Below, piece after piece: positions 1 to 8,167 of a stretch of DNA of 28,869 bases (its first letter is position 1; each line of letters starts with the position of its first letter). A program made the position numbers and the translations under genes. The notes beneath the pieces are model-generated. The model was not told the DNA's origin, searched no databases, and saw only the letters and a program-made list of their open reading frames with translations. This DNA comes from a virus, in IMG/VR virus record IMGVR_UViG_3300029309_000248, positions 1 to 28,869 of that record; one strand, 5' to 3'.

Positions 1-3000
1 GTTGTTTTAATCTTTCAACCTCAGCTTCTTTTTTTGCATCTTTAGCTTGCTTTGTTTTAGCTTCTAATTTTCTTTGTGCCGCAGATAGTGACACTTGCTG
101 GCTAAATGTTTTAGCAGAACCTTTTAATAACTGACCTATAACAGATCTTTTATCACCAGCTGGTAATTCGTTTACTTGTTGCCCTTCTGTTATACCTAGG
201 TCTCTTTGAAACTTAATAATAGTTTCATTGCTAGGATTTATAAACTGATCTTTAAGCTGCCACAAAGCAACTTGTGATGTTTTACCTTTTGACCTTGCTC
301 TTTTACCATCTGGCTTAAACTTTTTGTCGTAAAAATACTCTAAAATTCTATTTGGTAAACCTATACCTCTACCTAAAGTTTCTCTTGAAACTTCTATATT
401 TTCACCAAGTTTATTTATATCAGCATCTTGTTCTGTTACGTTTGTTTTTGGTAATATTCTTATAAAGCTATTTGCTGTTTTAATATCAGCAAAAAAATCT
501 TGTATACTTTTTGCTTCAGATGGAGATGGTATACCTTTTTGTCCTTTAGAAACTTCTCTACCTGTTGTTGGATCTAGTATTTTGTTTGAATAAGTTAAGT
601 TCTTTTTAGGATCAGAAACTTTTTGCCCTGGTACTCCAAATATTAAATTAGCTACAATAGCCTCGTTGTTATCTATAACCTCTTTAAAAGTATCTCCATC
701 TTTTACTTTAACACCATCTATTATATCTTGGCTTTTACCAGCTGTTTTACCTATTTGTAAAACATTTATTTTTTTAACTCTATCGTCAGCTAATTCATTA
801 TCTAATTCTGTAGTAGTGTCATCTACATCTGCAACTTCTCTAGCTTCTTTAGTATCAATACTTTGTTCTTCTTTAGCGGCTTTTGTAGCTAAAGCTTTTG
901 CAGCATCTAGTTTAGCAAAATTAGTATTTGCAAATATAAATTCAGCAAAAGTAATTTTTTGTGTGCTATCTGTTTTTCTTTTAGCTTCAGGATTAAAATT
1001 AGTTAATCTCATCCTAACAGAATCTATAGCTTCTTCAAATTCTTCTCTGCTTTTTGTTTTAAGTTTTACATAATTACTTATAACACCATTATCTAATGTA
1101 GCATTAAATACAGCTGGAAATTTTCTACGATCTTGAGTAAACTCAATGTATTGTTCTCTTGTTTTTATATTGTCAGGTATAAGGTTGTTTATTGAAGTAA
1201 TAAGTTCACCTTCAGAAAATTTAACTCTATCAGGAGTATCTACTATTTCATCCTCAGGTGCTAACTGTAATGTACCTGCAACTGCTTTCTTTTGAAAATT
1301 TCTAACATAAGCTATAATATCACTAGCGTCTTTTAGTTTAAACAACCAAGCATGTTTACCTAAACCAGGCACGCTTCTAAAAGCATTGTTTAAAGCAATT
1401 TTTATATTAGACATTGTGCTAGCTTCGTTTTTGTTTAATACACCCGCGTCTATAAACTCACCTACTATTTGAACAAACTCTTTTACGTTTACAGCACCTG
1501 TTTTTTTAATACCATTTCTATATTGATCTAAACGACTTTTTAGTATATTATAATCTTTTTTTGTTACACTACCTTCTTGTTTTCTTTGTTGTAAAAGTTT
1601 TTCAACAGAATTAAAAGATGTTTTAGTGTAGTTTAAAACTTTACCATCTTTAACTTTAAACAAACCGGTAAAAGCATCATAACTATGTCCCATTTCATGT
1701 ATTGGAGAATAAGCATTTATAGATTTAGCTATATCATTACTAGAATTATATATGTTACTAAATACATTATCTTCTATCATAATGTTTTCTGCAAACTCAG
1801 TGTTTATACCATTAACACCTCTGTTAACACCTCTAATAGACTCGTTATATCTTTCTTGTGCTATTTTTTCTGCTTCTTGTTGAGTATAATTCTTTTTAGT
1901 TTTAGAATTTTTTTGTTTTTTTAGATATTTAACAGCGTTACCGTTTACGTCTATTTGACCATCTTTAACTCCATATAATTCATCTAACCTAGCTATCGCC
2001 TCTTCTCTTGTTTTATACTCTTTAGTTTCCTTACCATCCATAGCTTCCATTAATCTAAGAGCTTGCTTGTATTTACCTACAAAATATCTATCAGTAACCG
2101 TAGCATTATCTTTACCAACTAAATCATCAAGTTTTTGTTTTACTCTTTCGCTCGGTTTTTTTCTTAAATTAGATATTCTAGAATCTATAGTGTTTAACTC
2201 GTCTTTTAATTTTTGTACTTTATCTTTGTCTCTTTTGCCTTTAACTACATCTAAAACACCGGCTTCAAAAGCATCTTGTTTTATTTTTCTTGCTTTTTTA
2301 TTTAATTCAAAAACTTCGGCAATTTCACCTTGAGTCATGTTAGCCATATCAGCAAAAGTAAAAGCATCTCTAAAAGCAGCTTTTTTCATTATATTTTTCA
2401 TTTCATCTCTTAAGTTTTGCTTCTTAAAAAATGAATCTCTACCAGGTTTTTTATTTAATTCTTGTATTTCAAGGTTTAAATTAGCAAGCTCAAGTAAGTC
2501 AGCAGCGTTAGCTCTTCTTTCTTGAAATGTACTAAACTCACTTCTAATGGTATTATAAACATTACCAACCATAGAAGGTGATTGTAAAGCCATACTAGAA
2601 AATAATACATTTACATTAAAATCAGCGTCTATACCATCTATTAAGCTTTTATCTTCTTTTAAAACAGCTATATCAAGTAAATTATGAGATATTTGAGTAA
2701 GAGCTTCTTCACCCCATTCTACAGCACCCATTTTACCATACAACAAGCTAGTTCGTAGAGTGTTTTTAAAAGCAGCTTTACCAGTTATTTTAGAAACATT
2801 ATAAAGATCGTCTATAACTTTCATTGTACCTAGTCTTTCAGCAAACATGGCTGTTGCACCGTAAGCTATAGAAGTAAAAGCTTTTAAATATTCAGGTATA
2901 CTTAAAATATCTTCAGTTCTTTCAAGTTCTTTTAACGCATTTTGATAATCCTGATTTTTTGTATAATTACCACCTCTTTTTTCTATAGACTCTTTTATTT

Positions 3001-5194
3001 CTGTATATTTTTCCTGATCTCTAAGCGCTTGAAGTTCTTCTAGTTTAAGCTCTGAGTTTTTTCCACCAGCTTCTAAAACACCAAAACCAACTCCAATAGT
3101 TCTTTTTAATTGTTTTGCACTCCATTTTGTTATATATTTTTTAGAAGCAGCTTTTGCTACACCAACATAAGAAAAAGACAGAGCTAAACTAGGAGCATTA
3201 TTTGCAACAAGATCAGATACAGCATCACCTAAATTATCCATAGTCATGTCTTTAAACTTCATAGGTTGTGCATAAAGGCCTTGACTTGTCTTAGCAACCG
3301 CATCTCTTACTAAAACAGTATCGTGTAATTGTTTTTGACTTACTAAACCTGAATAACTACCTAATGTATCCATTAAAAGCACAGATTCCATAGCAACATT
3401 AAGAAATGAATTACTTATTTTTTCAAAAAAACCATATTTCATTTGTAAAGCATTTATTGCCATAGTAGCACTCTCTACTTTTGGAATATTTTTGCTAAAA
3501 ACATCTATTTTTCTATACAAATCATTTGCCTCAACTACAAGTTTGTTGTATTTATCTATGTCTTCTTGTGAAGAGTTTTCATCTACGTCTCCTAATTTAT
3601 CAAGCTGATCTGTTATTGATTTGCTTTCAAATTCAAGATCTTGTTGTTTATTTATTAAATATTTGTTTAAAACATCAGCAGCTTCTCTACCTGCTAAAGC
3701 TTTTGCACCACCCATTTTTAATATTACAGCGTAGTCTTCAGGATTATTAGGATCTAAACCTTTTGGTATATAATCAAATCCAGACTTTCTTGATTTTCTA
3801 TCAGTTTTTACAGCTACTCTGTATAACTCTTTATAAAAAGCATCTGTTTCGCTATCGTCTTGAAAAATTGTGTAAAGATCTTCTTCAAGATTAAAAATCA
3901 TATTTTTTTGTCTATTATCTTCTCGATCTCTAAAATTACTTACTTTGTTAGCTTCTAACTGGTATTTTTGAACTTTTCTTTCTTGAAGTTTAGCATAAGC
4001 CTCTTCTTGTAATTCAGCGGGTAACTCATTTATTTTTTGAGGAACATAATCATAACCTTTATCAAGAAGTGCACCTTCATATTCTTTTAAAACTTCAATT
4101 TCAAGAGCTTCTTCATCAACCATGTTTTCTGCTTTTCTTATAGCCATACCGTCTTCACGTGCATTACTAGCAGCCCAGTTTTTAAATTTATTAAATTGTA
4201 CTAAACCATCGTTTCCATCAAAATTTGTGCTAAAAGTTTTCTTTTGTCCGTTAGGAGCTATAGCAACAACTTGATTATACCCGGCAAATTTTTTGTGAAA
4301 ACTAAAACCAAAAGTTTTAAAACTATTAGTTAAAAACTTAACAGTATTATCTGTGCTTTGATTAAAATGATAACCATCACCTTTAACAGATTTTATTTGT
4401 TTTTGTGTTTTTTCTTTTCTTATTCTTGTTTCTTTTGTTATTTCTGTGTATAAACTTGCGTAGTTTTCTGACTCTCTATATTCTTTTTCTAATTCAGCAA
4501 ACTTTTGTAAATGTTTATTCATTGCTTTTAACATTACTTCTCGAGCCCACTCAGAACCACCATTTTTAAACCTTACACGAAAACCTTCACCATCATTATT
4601 TCCAAAGTTTTCTATAGCTCTAAGGTCTTTTTGTCTACCACTATCTTCAAGCCAAGCTTTCATACCAGCTGGTATTTTAGTTTTATCAAACACAACACCT
4701 ACTCTTGCGGGTATAATACCCCAATCATCATTTACAGCATCATAAAAATTAAAATAACCATAATACGATTCATATTTTTTTGCTAAACTTGATGTGCTTG
4801 TAAAGTCTATACCACCAGCAGCATCCCAAGCTTCATTACCATATTTTTTAGAATAATAATTACCTTGTAACCTTTTGTTAAATTTAATGTCGTATGCGTC
4901 TTTTTTCTTTTGTTCTTCTTCAGATAGTTCTTTTTCTTTTTCAACTTCAACCTCTTCTTCAACTTCAACTTCTTCTGTTACAGTTTGAGTTTCGTACAAA
5001 GGTAAACCCATAATTTCTGCAAAGTGTTGGCCACTGCCATTATAACCGTTTTGAGCCATAAATTTATAAACTTTAACAAAATCATCTTCACTGTCTTTCA
5101 TTAAGTTATAAAAATTATCAGCAGTACCATTATAGCCAGTAGAAGCCATATAGTTATACACTTTATTAAAATCTTCTGTATAGTTTTTTTCCAT
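1..5194 (-). CDS. giant putative internal virion/injection protein with HExxH zincin motif (partial, 3' end outside window)
   Basis: The frame is open from an ATG at 5194 to the window edge, giving at least 1731 residues without a stop. The start follows the upstream gene by 14 nt behind an A/T-rich leader. Seen: two copies of a roughly 25-residue motif (residues 8-32 and 38-62, core GYNG); a Glu/Val/Lys-rich linker (about 71-97); long Lys/Glu-rich helical stretches; a hydrophobic Ala/Ser-rich patch near 660-680; an amphipathic segment around GAVEWGEEALTQ (from 823); and HEMGH at 1166-1170 (bases 1685-1699). A Glu in VGEFIDAG (residue 1246) is a candidate third metal ligand. HExxH preceded by a hydrophobic residue and followed by S/A-x-D is typical of zincin peptidase domains in giant phage proteins. 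Its place after the internal-virion-type genes suggests a protein ejected with the DNA. It could instead be a multidomain polyvalent protein; no RNA polymerase or transglycosylase signature was recognised. The C-terminus is not visible. Confidence 0.85.
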   Translation of the reverse strand, partial: MEKNYTEDFNKVYNYMASTGYNGTADNFYNLMKDSEDDFVKVYKFMAQNGYNGSGQHFAEIMGLPLYETQTVTEEVEVEEEVEVEKEKELSEEEQKKKDAYDIKFNKRLQGNYYSKKYGNEAWDAAGGIDFTSTSSLAKKYESYYGYFNFYDAVNDDWGIIPARVGVVFDKTKIPAGMKAWLEDSGRQKDLRAIENFGNNDGEGFRVRFKNGGSEWAREVMLKAMNKHLQKFAELEKEYRESENYASLYTEITKETRIRKEKTQKQIKSVKGDGYHFNQSTDNTVKFLTNSFKTFGFSFHKKFAGYNQVVAIAPNGQKKTFSTNFDGNDGLVQFNKFKNWAASNAREDGMAIRKAENMVDEEALEIEVLKEYEGALLDKGYDYVPQKINELPAELQEEAYAKLQERKVQKYQLEANKVSNFRDREDNRQKNMIFNLEEDLYTIFQDDSETDAFYKELYRVAVKTDRKSRKSGFDYIPKGLDPNNPEDYAVILKMGGAKALAGREAADVLNKYLINKQQDLEFESKSITDQLDKLGDVDENSSQEDIDKYNKLVVEANDLYRKIDVFSKNIPKVESATMAINALQMKYGFFEKISNSFLNVAMESVLLMDTLGSYSGLVSQKQLHDTVLVRDAVAKTSQGLYAQPMKFKDMTMDNLGDAVSDLVANNAPSLALSFSYVGVAKAASKKYITKWSAKQLKRTIGVGFGVLEAGGKNSELKLEELQALRDQEKYTEIKESIEKRGGNYTKNQDYQNALKELERTEDILSIPEYLKAFTSIAYGATAMFAERLGTMKVIDDLYNVSKITGKAAFKNTLRTSLLYGKMGAVEWGEEALTQISHNLLDIAVLKEDKSLIDGIDADFNVNVLFSSMALQSPSMVGNVYNTIRSEFSTFQERRANAADLLELANLNLEIQELNKKPGRDSFFKKQNLRDEMKNIMKKAAFRDAFTFADMANMTQGEIAEVFELNKKARKIKQDAFEAGVLDVVKGKRDKDKVQKLKDELNTIDSRISNLRKKPSERVKQKLDDLVGKDNATVTDRYFVGKYKQALRLMEAMDGKETKEYKTREEAIARLDELYGVKDGQIDVNGNAVKYLKKQKNSKTKKNYTQQEAEKIAQERYNESIRGVNRGVNGINTEFAENIMIEDNVFSNIYNSSNDIAKSINAYSPIHEMGHSYDAFTGLFKVKDGKVLNYTKTSFNSVEKLLQQRKQEGSVTKKDYNILKSRLDQYRNGIKKTGAVNVKEFVQIVGEFIDAGVLNKNEASTMSNIKIALNNAFRSVPGLGKHAWLFKLKDASDIIAYVRNFQKKAVAGTLQLAPEDEIVDTPDRVKFSEGELITSINNLIPDNIKTREQYIEFTQDRRKFPAVFNATLDNGVISNYVKLKTKSREEFEEAIDSVRMRLTNFNPEAKRKTDSTQKITFAEFIFANTNFAKLDAAKALATKAAKEEQSIDTKEAREVADVDDTTTELDNELADDRVKKINVLQIGKTAGKSQDIIDGVKVKDGDTFKEVIDNNEAIVANLIFGVPGQKVSDPKKNLTYSNKILDPTTGREVSKGQKGIPSPSEAKSIQDFFADIKTANSFIRILPKTNVTEQDADINKLGENIEVSRETLGRGIGLPNRILEYFYDKKFKPDGKRARSKGKTSQVALWQLKDQFINPSNETIIKFQRDLGITEGQQVNELPAGDKRSVIGQLLKGSAKTFSQQVSLSAAQRKLEAKTKQAKDAKKEAEVERLKQ
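5009..5173 (-). repeat. tandem 30-residue N-terminal repeat in the giant protein
   Basis: Residues 8-32 and 38-62 of the giant protein align without gaps: both begin Asp-Phe-x-Lys-Val-Tyr, contain Met-Ala-x-x-Gly-Tyr-Asn-Gly, and end with an aromatic residue followed three to four positions later by Met. Period is 30 codons (90 bp). The DNA copies are diverged, so this is an old protein-level duplication rather than a recent tandem DNA repeat. It may be a small helical docking motif at the very start of the protein; function is unknown. Confidence 0.75.
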
Positions 5195-5208
5195 TTTAAT
5201 TTAATTAT

Positions 5209-6501
5209 CTAATCTTGATTTGGATCCTCCTGAGTTAAGTCTGCACCTATTCTACCAGCATCTGTTTGCTGAAAACCTTGCTGATAAAAATCTTTTGCAG
5301 CAGTGTTACCTATGTAATTTACCATGATATCTTTATATAAAGCTTTATTTTCAGGCTTTTGTATTTCGTTTAATATATTGAAAACCATACGCGCGTTTAT
5401 TGATGGTTCATCATTAACATCAAATTTAAAATCATAATATTTACCTGCTATATCGTCTAAATTAAATGTACCGTCTTCATTTTTTATAACATCTTTTCTT
5501 CCGTCATTATCCATATCAACACCAGCCTCTTCTATAGCCATTAAAACAGCTTCTAAAGCAGAAGGATCTATAGTTAATCTATGTGCTTCTTCATTATTTT
5601 CATCAGTATAAGATTCGTACATGTCACCTTGTAAGTTTAATATTTCATGAAAACTATACTCTTGTTGAAAATTATTGTTTGCTAATATTCTAACTTGATC
5701 ATCGTTTGTAATACGTGAATTAAGAGATTTTTTAACTCTATTTAAGTCTTCTTCATTCATTGGTCTTTTTAAATTTTGAGCTTGCTCACCAAAAGGAACT
5801 AAAACATTTTTCATAACATCAGCCGCATAACCTTTGTCGTTTACAGAAAAACCTTTACGTATAGAAGACATAGTCATTGTAATAGGTTCGCCGTTTCCAT
5901 CTAACTTTGGCTGACCATTAGGATCATATAACGTATAATAAACATCACCATCTTTATACGTAGCGTTTGTTTTATTAGTATTGTTTTTTACGTCTTCAGC
6001 AATTTGTGTAAAAAGTAATTTTTCATCACTATTAAAATCTGATAAAATATCCCCATTAGCAGAGTTAAGCACAATGTTTTCCATGTATTTTTGGTTTTGT
6101 GACATCGTACTAGAGTATTTTCTTATTTCTACCTCTAATTTTTGTCTTAATAACTTTCCTTCTTTTGTAAACGGATCTATTTTTTCTAATTGTTCTCTAA
6201 AACCTAAAACAGTTTGTTGATGCATCTCTGCTAAGTGTTCATTAAACAAACCACCTTCTGTGTCCATTTGATCTATTATAGACTGGCTAAATTTAGTAAG
6301 AGACTCGTCTAAAGCTTTATTTCCAGCATAGGCTGTATCTATTACACCTTTAATGTTTTGTAACATACCTCTATTAGCCAATACTTGAGCTGCATAGATT
6401 TTTGAATTATCGTTTGGAACTAATGACTTAGCATAAGCACCGGCAGCTGCCACCAAGCCCATATCTGCTTGTCCATATGATTTTTTTACAGTTTTTGCCA
6501 T
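5209..6501 (-). CDS. putative internal virion protein, 430 aa
   Basis: I do not recognise a named family with certainty. The product is predicted to be mostly helical, soluble and acidic towards the C-terminus, which ends in an Asp/Glu/Asn/Gln-rich tail after a Gln-Gly-Phe-Gln-Gln segment. It has no signal peptide; the early Leu-Val-Ala-Ala-Ala-Gly-Ala-Tyr-Ala stretch (about 16-24) is short and amphipathic rather than membrane-spanning. Residues 329-337 (DMDNDGRKD) match a DxDxDG calcium-binding loop. It sits 13 nt after the Gln/Ala-rich internal-virion-type gene and 14 nt before the giant gene. By position, in podovirus-type genomes, such a protein is part of the ejected internal core or an accessory tail protein. 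Start chosen at MAKTVKK, behind an A/T-only leader with no Shine-Dalgarno. Function is inferred from context only. Confidence 0.8.
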   Translation of the reverse strand: MAKTVKKSYGQADMGLVAAAGAYAKSLVPNDNSKIYAAQVLANRGMLQNIKGVIDTAYAGNKALDESLTKFSQSIIDQMDTEGGLFNEHLAEMHQQTVLGFREQLEKIDPFTKEGKLLRQKLEVEIRKYSSTMSQNQKYMENIVLNSANGDILSDFNSDEKLLFTQIAEDVKNNTNKTNATYKDGDVYYTLYDPNGQPKLDGNGEPITMTMSSIRKGFSVNDKGYAADVMKNVLVPFGEQAQNLKRPMNEEDLNRVKKSLNSRITNDDQVRILANNNFQQEYSFHEILNLQGDMYESYTDENNEEAHRLTIDPSALEAVLMAIEEAGVDMDNDGRKDVIKNEDGTFNLDDIAGKYYDFKFDVNDEPSINARMVFNILNEIQKPENKALYKDIMVNYIGNTAAKDFYQQGFQQTDAGRIGADLTQEDPNQD

Positions 6502-6514
6502 ATTTTTTTATTTA

Positions 6515-7342
6515 TTATAATGTACCTACAAGAGTGGTAAACGCGTCTTGTTGCATTTGTGCACCCGCTAAGCTAGCGTTCATCATATTAGTTTGTGCTC
6601 CTTGCAGTGCCTCGTTAGCGCCCGCAGACATTTGAAACTGAATACCTAATAAGGTTGATTGTCTACTCATTTCAGCTTCTTGTAATGCTGCTTGACCAGC
6701 TCTTCTAATCTGATCAGCTTGGAAAGCACCTTGAGCAACTACTTGTTCTCTTTGTACACCTAATTGTCTAGCTTGTGAAGCGCCAGCTAAAATCTGCGCT
6801 TGTCTTTGAGCTTCTCCTTGTCTTGTTAATTGATCTATTCTAGCACCTTCTTGTGCAGCTAATAATCTATTTTGTCTTTCTTGCTGGCCTATAGTAGCAG
6901 CTATTTGTTGTGCTTGTAATTGCCCTTGTTGAGACAACGCTTGTGCTAAACCAGCAACACCACTAGCGCCAGCAGCACCTCTTAAACCTTGTAGTATATT
7001 TGCTCTTTGTTGTGCTCCTTGTTGTGCTTGAAACTCAGCTGCACGTGTGTCTACAGTTAAATCTTCCATACGGTTTTCCATACCAGCAAAAGGATTTACT
7101 ACGTTTTCTGCTAAATTATCAAACCTAGTTTGCATACCAGCAAATGGATTTGTTGTTCCAGCGTAAGGATCTGTAAATTGTATATTTCTATACGCTTCTT
7201 TTTGAGTTTCTAATAGAGCCGATTGTTCTTTTTGAAAAGCTAATGCTTCTGCTTGTGCTCTACTAGCCATACCACGCGATTTACTTGCGTTTCTATTTGC
7301 CGTAAGCATACCACCTACTGCTAATGCTGTTTGTACTCCCAT
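6515..7342 (-). CDS. Gln/Ala-rich internal virion protein (T7 gp14-like role), 275 aa
   Basis: The protein begins with a short hydrophobic Val/Ala/Leu/Gly segment (residues about 3-14) and is otherwise a long Gln/Ala-rich helix rich in Arg, with almost no Cys or Trp; residues about 105-240 look like a continuous coiled coil. Two NPFAGM motifs about 24 residues apart (near residues 65 and 88) flank a short acidic segment. I recall this architecture as a recurrent small internal-virion/core protein in marine podovirus genomes, and by size and composition it parallels T7 gp14, which forms part of the trans-envelope channel during ejection. The equivalence is inferred from composition and position, not from sequence identity. 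It is separated by 3 nt from the GNAT gene upstream, implying translation from the same message. Confidence 0.8.
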   Translation of the reverse strand: MGVQTALAVGGMLTANRNASKSRGMASRAQAEALAFQKEQSALLETQKEAYRNIQFTDPYAGTTNPFAGMQTRFDNLAENVVNPFAGMENRMEDLTVDTRAAEFQAQQGAQQRANILQGLRGAAGASGVAGLAQALSQQGQLQAQQIAATIGQQERQNRLLAAQEGARIDQLTRQGEAQRQAQILAGASQARQLGVQREQVVAQGAFQADQIRRAGQAALQEAEMSRQSTLLGIQFQMSAGANEALQGAQTNMMNASLAGAQMQQDAFTTLVGTL

Positions 7343-7345
7343 AAT

Positions 7346-7756
7346 TTATAATTTTTTGAATAATTCGTAAGATTCTTTTTTGTTATTACCCCAACCTAAA
7401 CCTTCGTGTATATCTATTAAATGCTTATTAGAGCAAACTGTAAACAAATAGCTATATCCTAGTTTTTTACAAGTTTTTTCTATTTTTTTAATTAATAGCT
7501 TTATTATTGATCTTCTATCTTTTTCTTTGTATTTTGGGTTTGATACAACCCAAGCTAACCACGTTACTTTTGAATTTGTTTCATATGTAAATCCACAAGC
7601 TATAGGTATATTATTTTTTTCAATCATATAACCTCCAACGCCATTTTCTGGTAAAAAATCTTTATATACTACTGTATTCCACCACCACTTCCACCAACCA
7701 CAAATAACTTTATAGTCTTCTTCTGTAAGACGTCTAAATACTAACTCTTCTTTCAT
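7346..7756 (-). CDS. GNAT-family N-acetyltransferase-like protein, 136 aa
   Basis: Predicted to be a compact GNAT domain. The N-terminus FRRLTEEDY is a typical beta1-alpha1 start; a Trp cluster (WWKWWW, 21-26) and LPENGVGGYM (35-44) follow. Central strands end in LAWVVSNP (67-74), then a Lys/Arg-rich helix (77-99), then GYSYLFTVCSN (100-110) and a C-terminal HEGLGW (117-122) typical of the last GNAT strands. The family transfers an acetyl group from acetyl-CoA to an amine, either small molecules or protein N-termini/lysines. The usual acetyl-CoA loop Arg/Gln-x-x-Gly-x-Gly/Ala is replaced by KYKEKDRRS, lacking Gly, so catalysis is uncertain. I recall very similar short GNATs in the virion-gene blocks of marine phages, which suggests modification of a virion component or host target. 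The substrate is unknown. Confidence 0.8.
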   Translation of the reverse strand: MKEELVFRRLTEEDYKVICGWWKWWWNTVVYKDFLPENGVGGYMIEKNNIPIACGFTYETNSKVTWLAWVVSNPKYKEKDRRSIIKLLIKKIEKTCKKLGYSYLFTVCSNKHLIDIHEGLGWGNNKKESYELFKKL

Positions 7757-7797
7757 TTAATTTAATTTTATTATAGTATAGTCACACTTTTTGTGCT

Positions 7798-8157
7798 TTA
7801 TTTACTACTAGGCGCTACATCTGAGCTTATAGCAAAAAGTTCTGCATAATCTGTAGAATTATTTTTTAATTTAAACTCAGCATAGTAACCTAACACGCTA
7901 GCATTGTTTGCTGTTTTGTTTTTTTGAAACATTAAAAAATCACCTTGAGTTGGCGCTACGCTTGAGTTGCTTGTGTCTACTTCTATGCTACTTTTGTTTA
8001 TAACTAAAACAGTGCCTACTAATAAAGGCGTATTACCATAAGAAAAAACAGGTTGACCACTACCTCCTTCAAATACACCAGTAGTTTGAACCGTATATAC
8101 ATAATCACCTACTTGTAAAGAATCGTTTTTTATTTCAGAGTTTAATGTTATTATCAT
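7798..8157 (-). CDS. small beta-rich structural protein, 119 aa
   Basis: Predicted as an all-beta protein: strands such as VGDYVYTVQTT (16-26) and LLVGTVLVINKSSIEVD (45-61), a GDFLMFQKN segment (72-80), then GYYAEFKLKNNS (90-101) and a Ser-Ser-Lys C-terminus. The pattern 'aspartate-phenylalanine-x-methionine-phenylalanine ... GYYAE-x-K ... AELF' matches small virion-cluster proteins I remember from marine T4-like and podovirus genomes that are usually annotated as hypothetical or structural. No enzyme motif, signal peptide or membrane helix. It lies 10 nt after the 427-residue beta-rich gene and 41 nt before the GNAT gene. Likely a decoration or tail-accessory protein, judged from context and fold type only. 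Confidence 0.75.
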   Translation of the reverse strand: MIITLNSEIKNDSLQVGDYVYTVQTTGVFEGGSGQPVFSYGNTPLLVGTVLVINKSSIEVDTSNSSVAPTQGDFLMFQKNKTANNASVLGYYAEFKLKNNSTDYAELFAISSDVAPSSK

Positions 8158-8167
8158 TTATTTATTT

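Noticed and set aside
666-3750. Plus-strand open frames in the first 4 kb
   Set aside because: They lie antisense to the continuous minus-strand giant gene, have low-complexity Ser/Leu/Phe composition, and lack coherent neighbours.
4196-4213. FDGND in the giant protein as a possible polymerase DxDxD motif
   Set aside because: Spacing is wrong (Asp-Gly-Asn-Asp) and the surroundings show no polymerase-like conservation.
7776-7795. Possible hairpin CACACTTTTTGTGC in the gap before the GNAT gene
   Set aside because: Only three or four base pairs and AT-rich; too weak to call a terminator.
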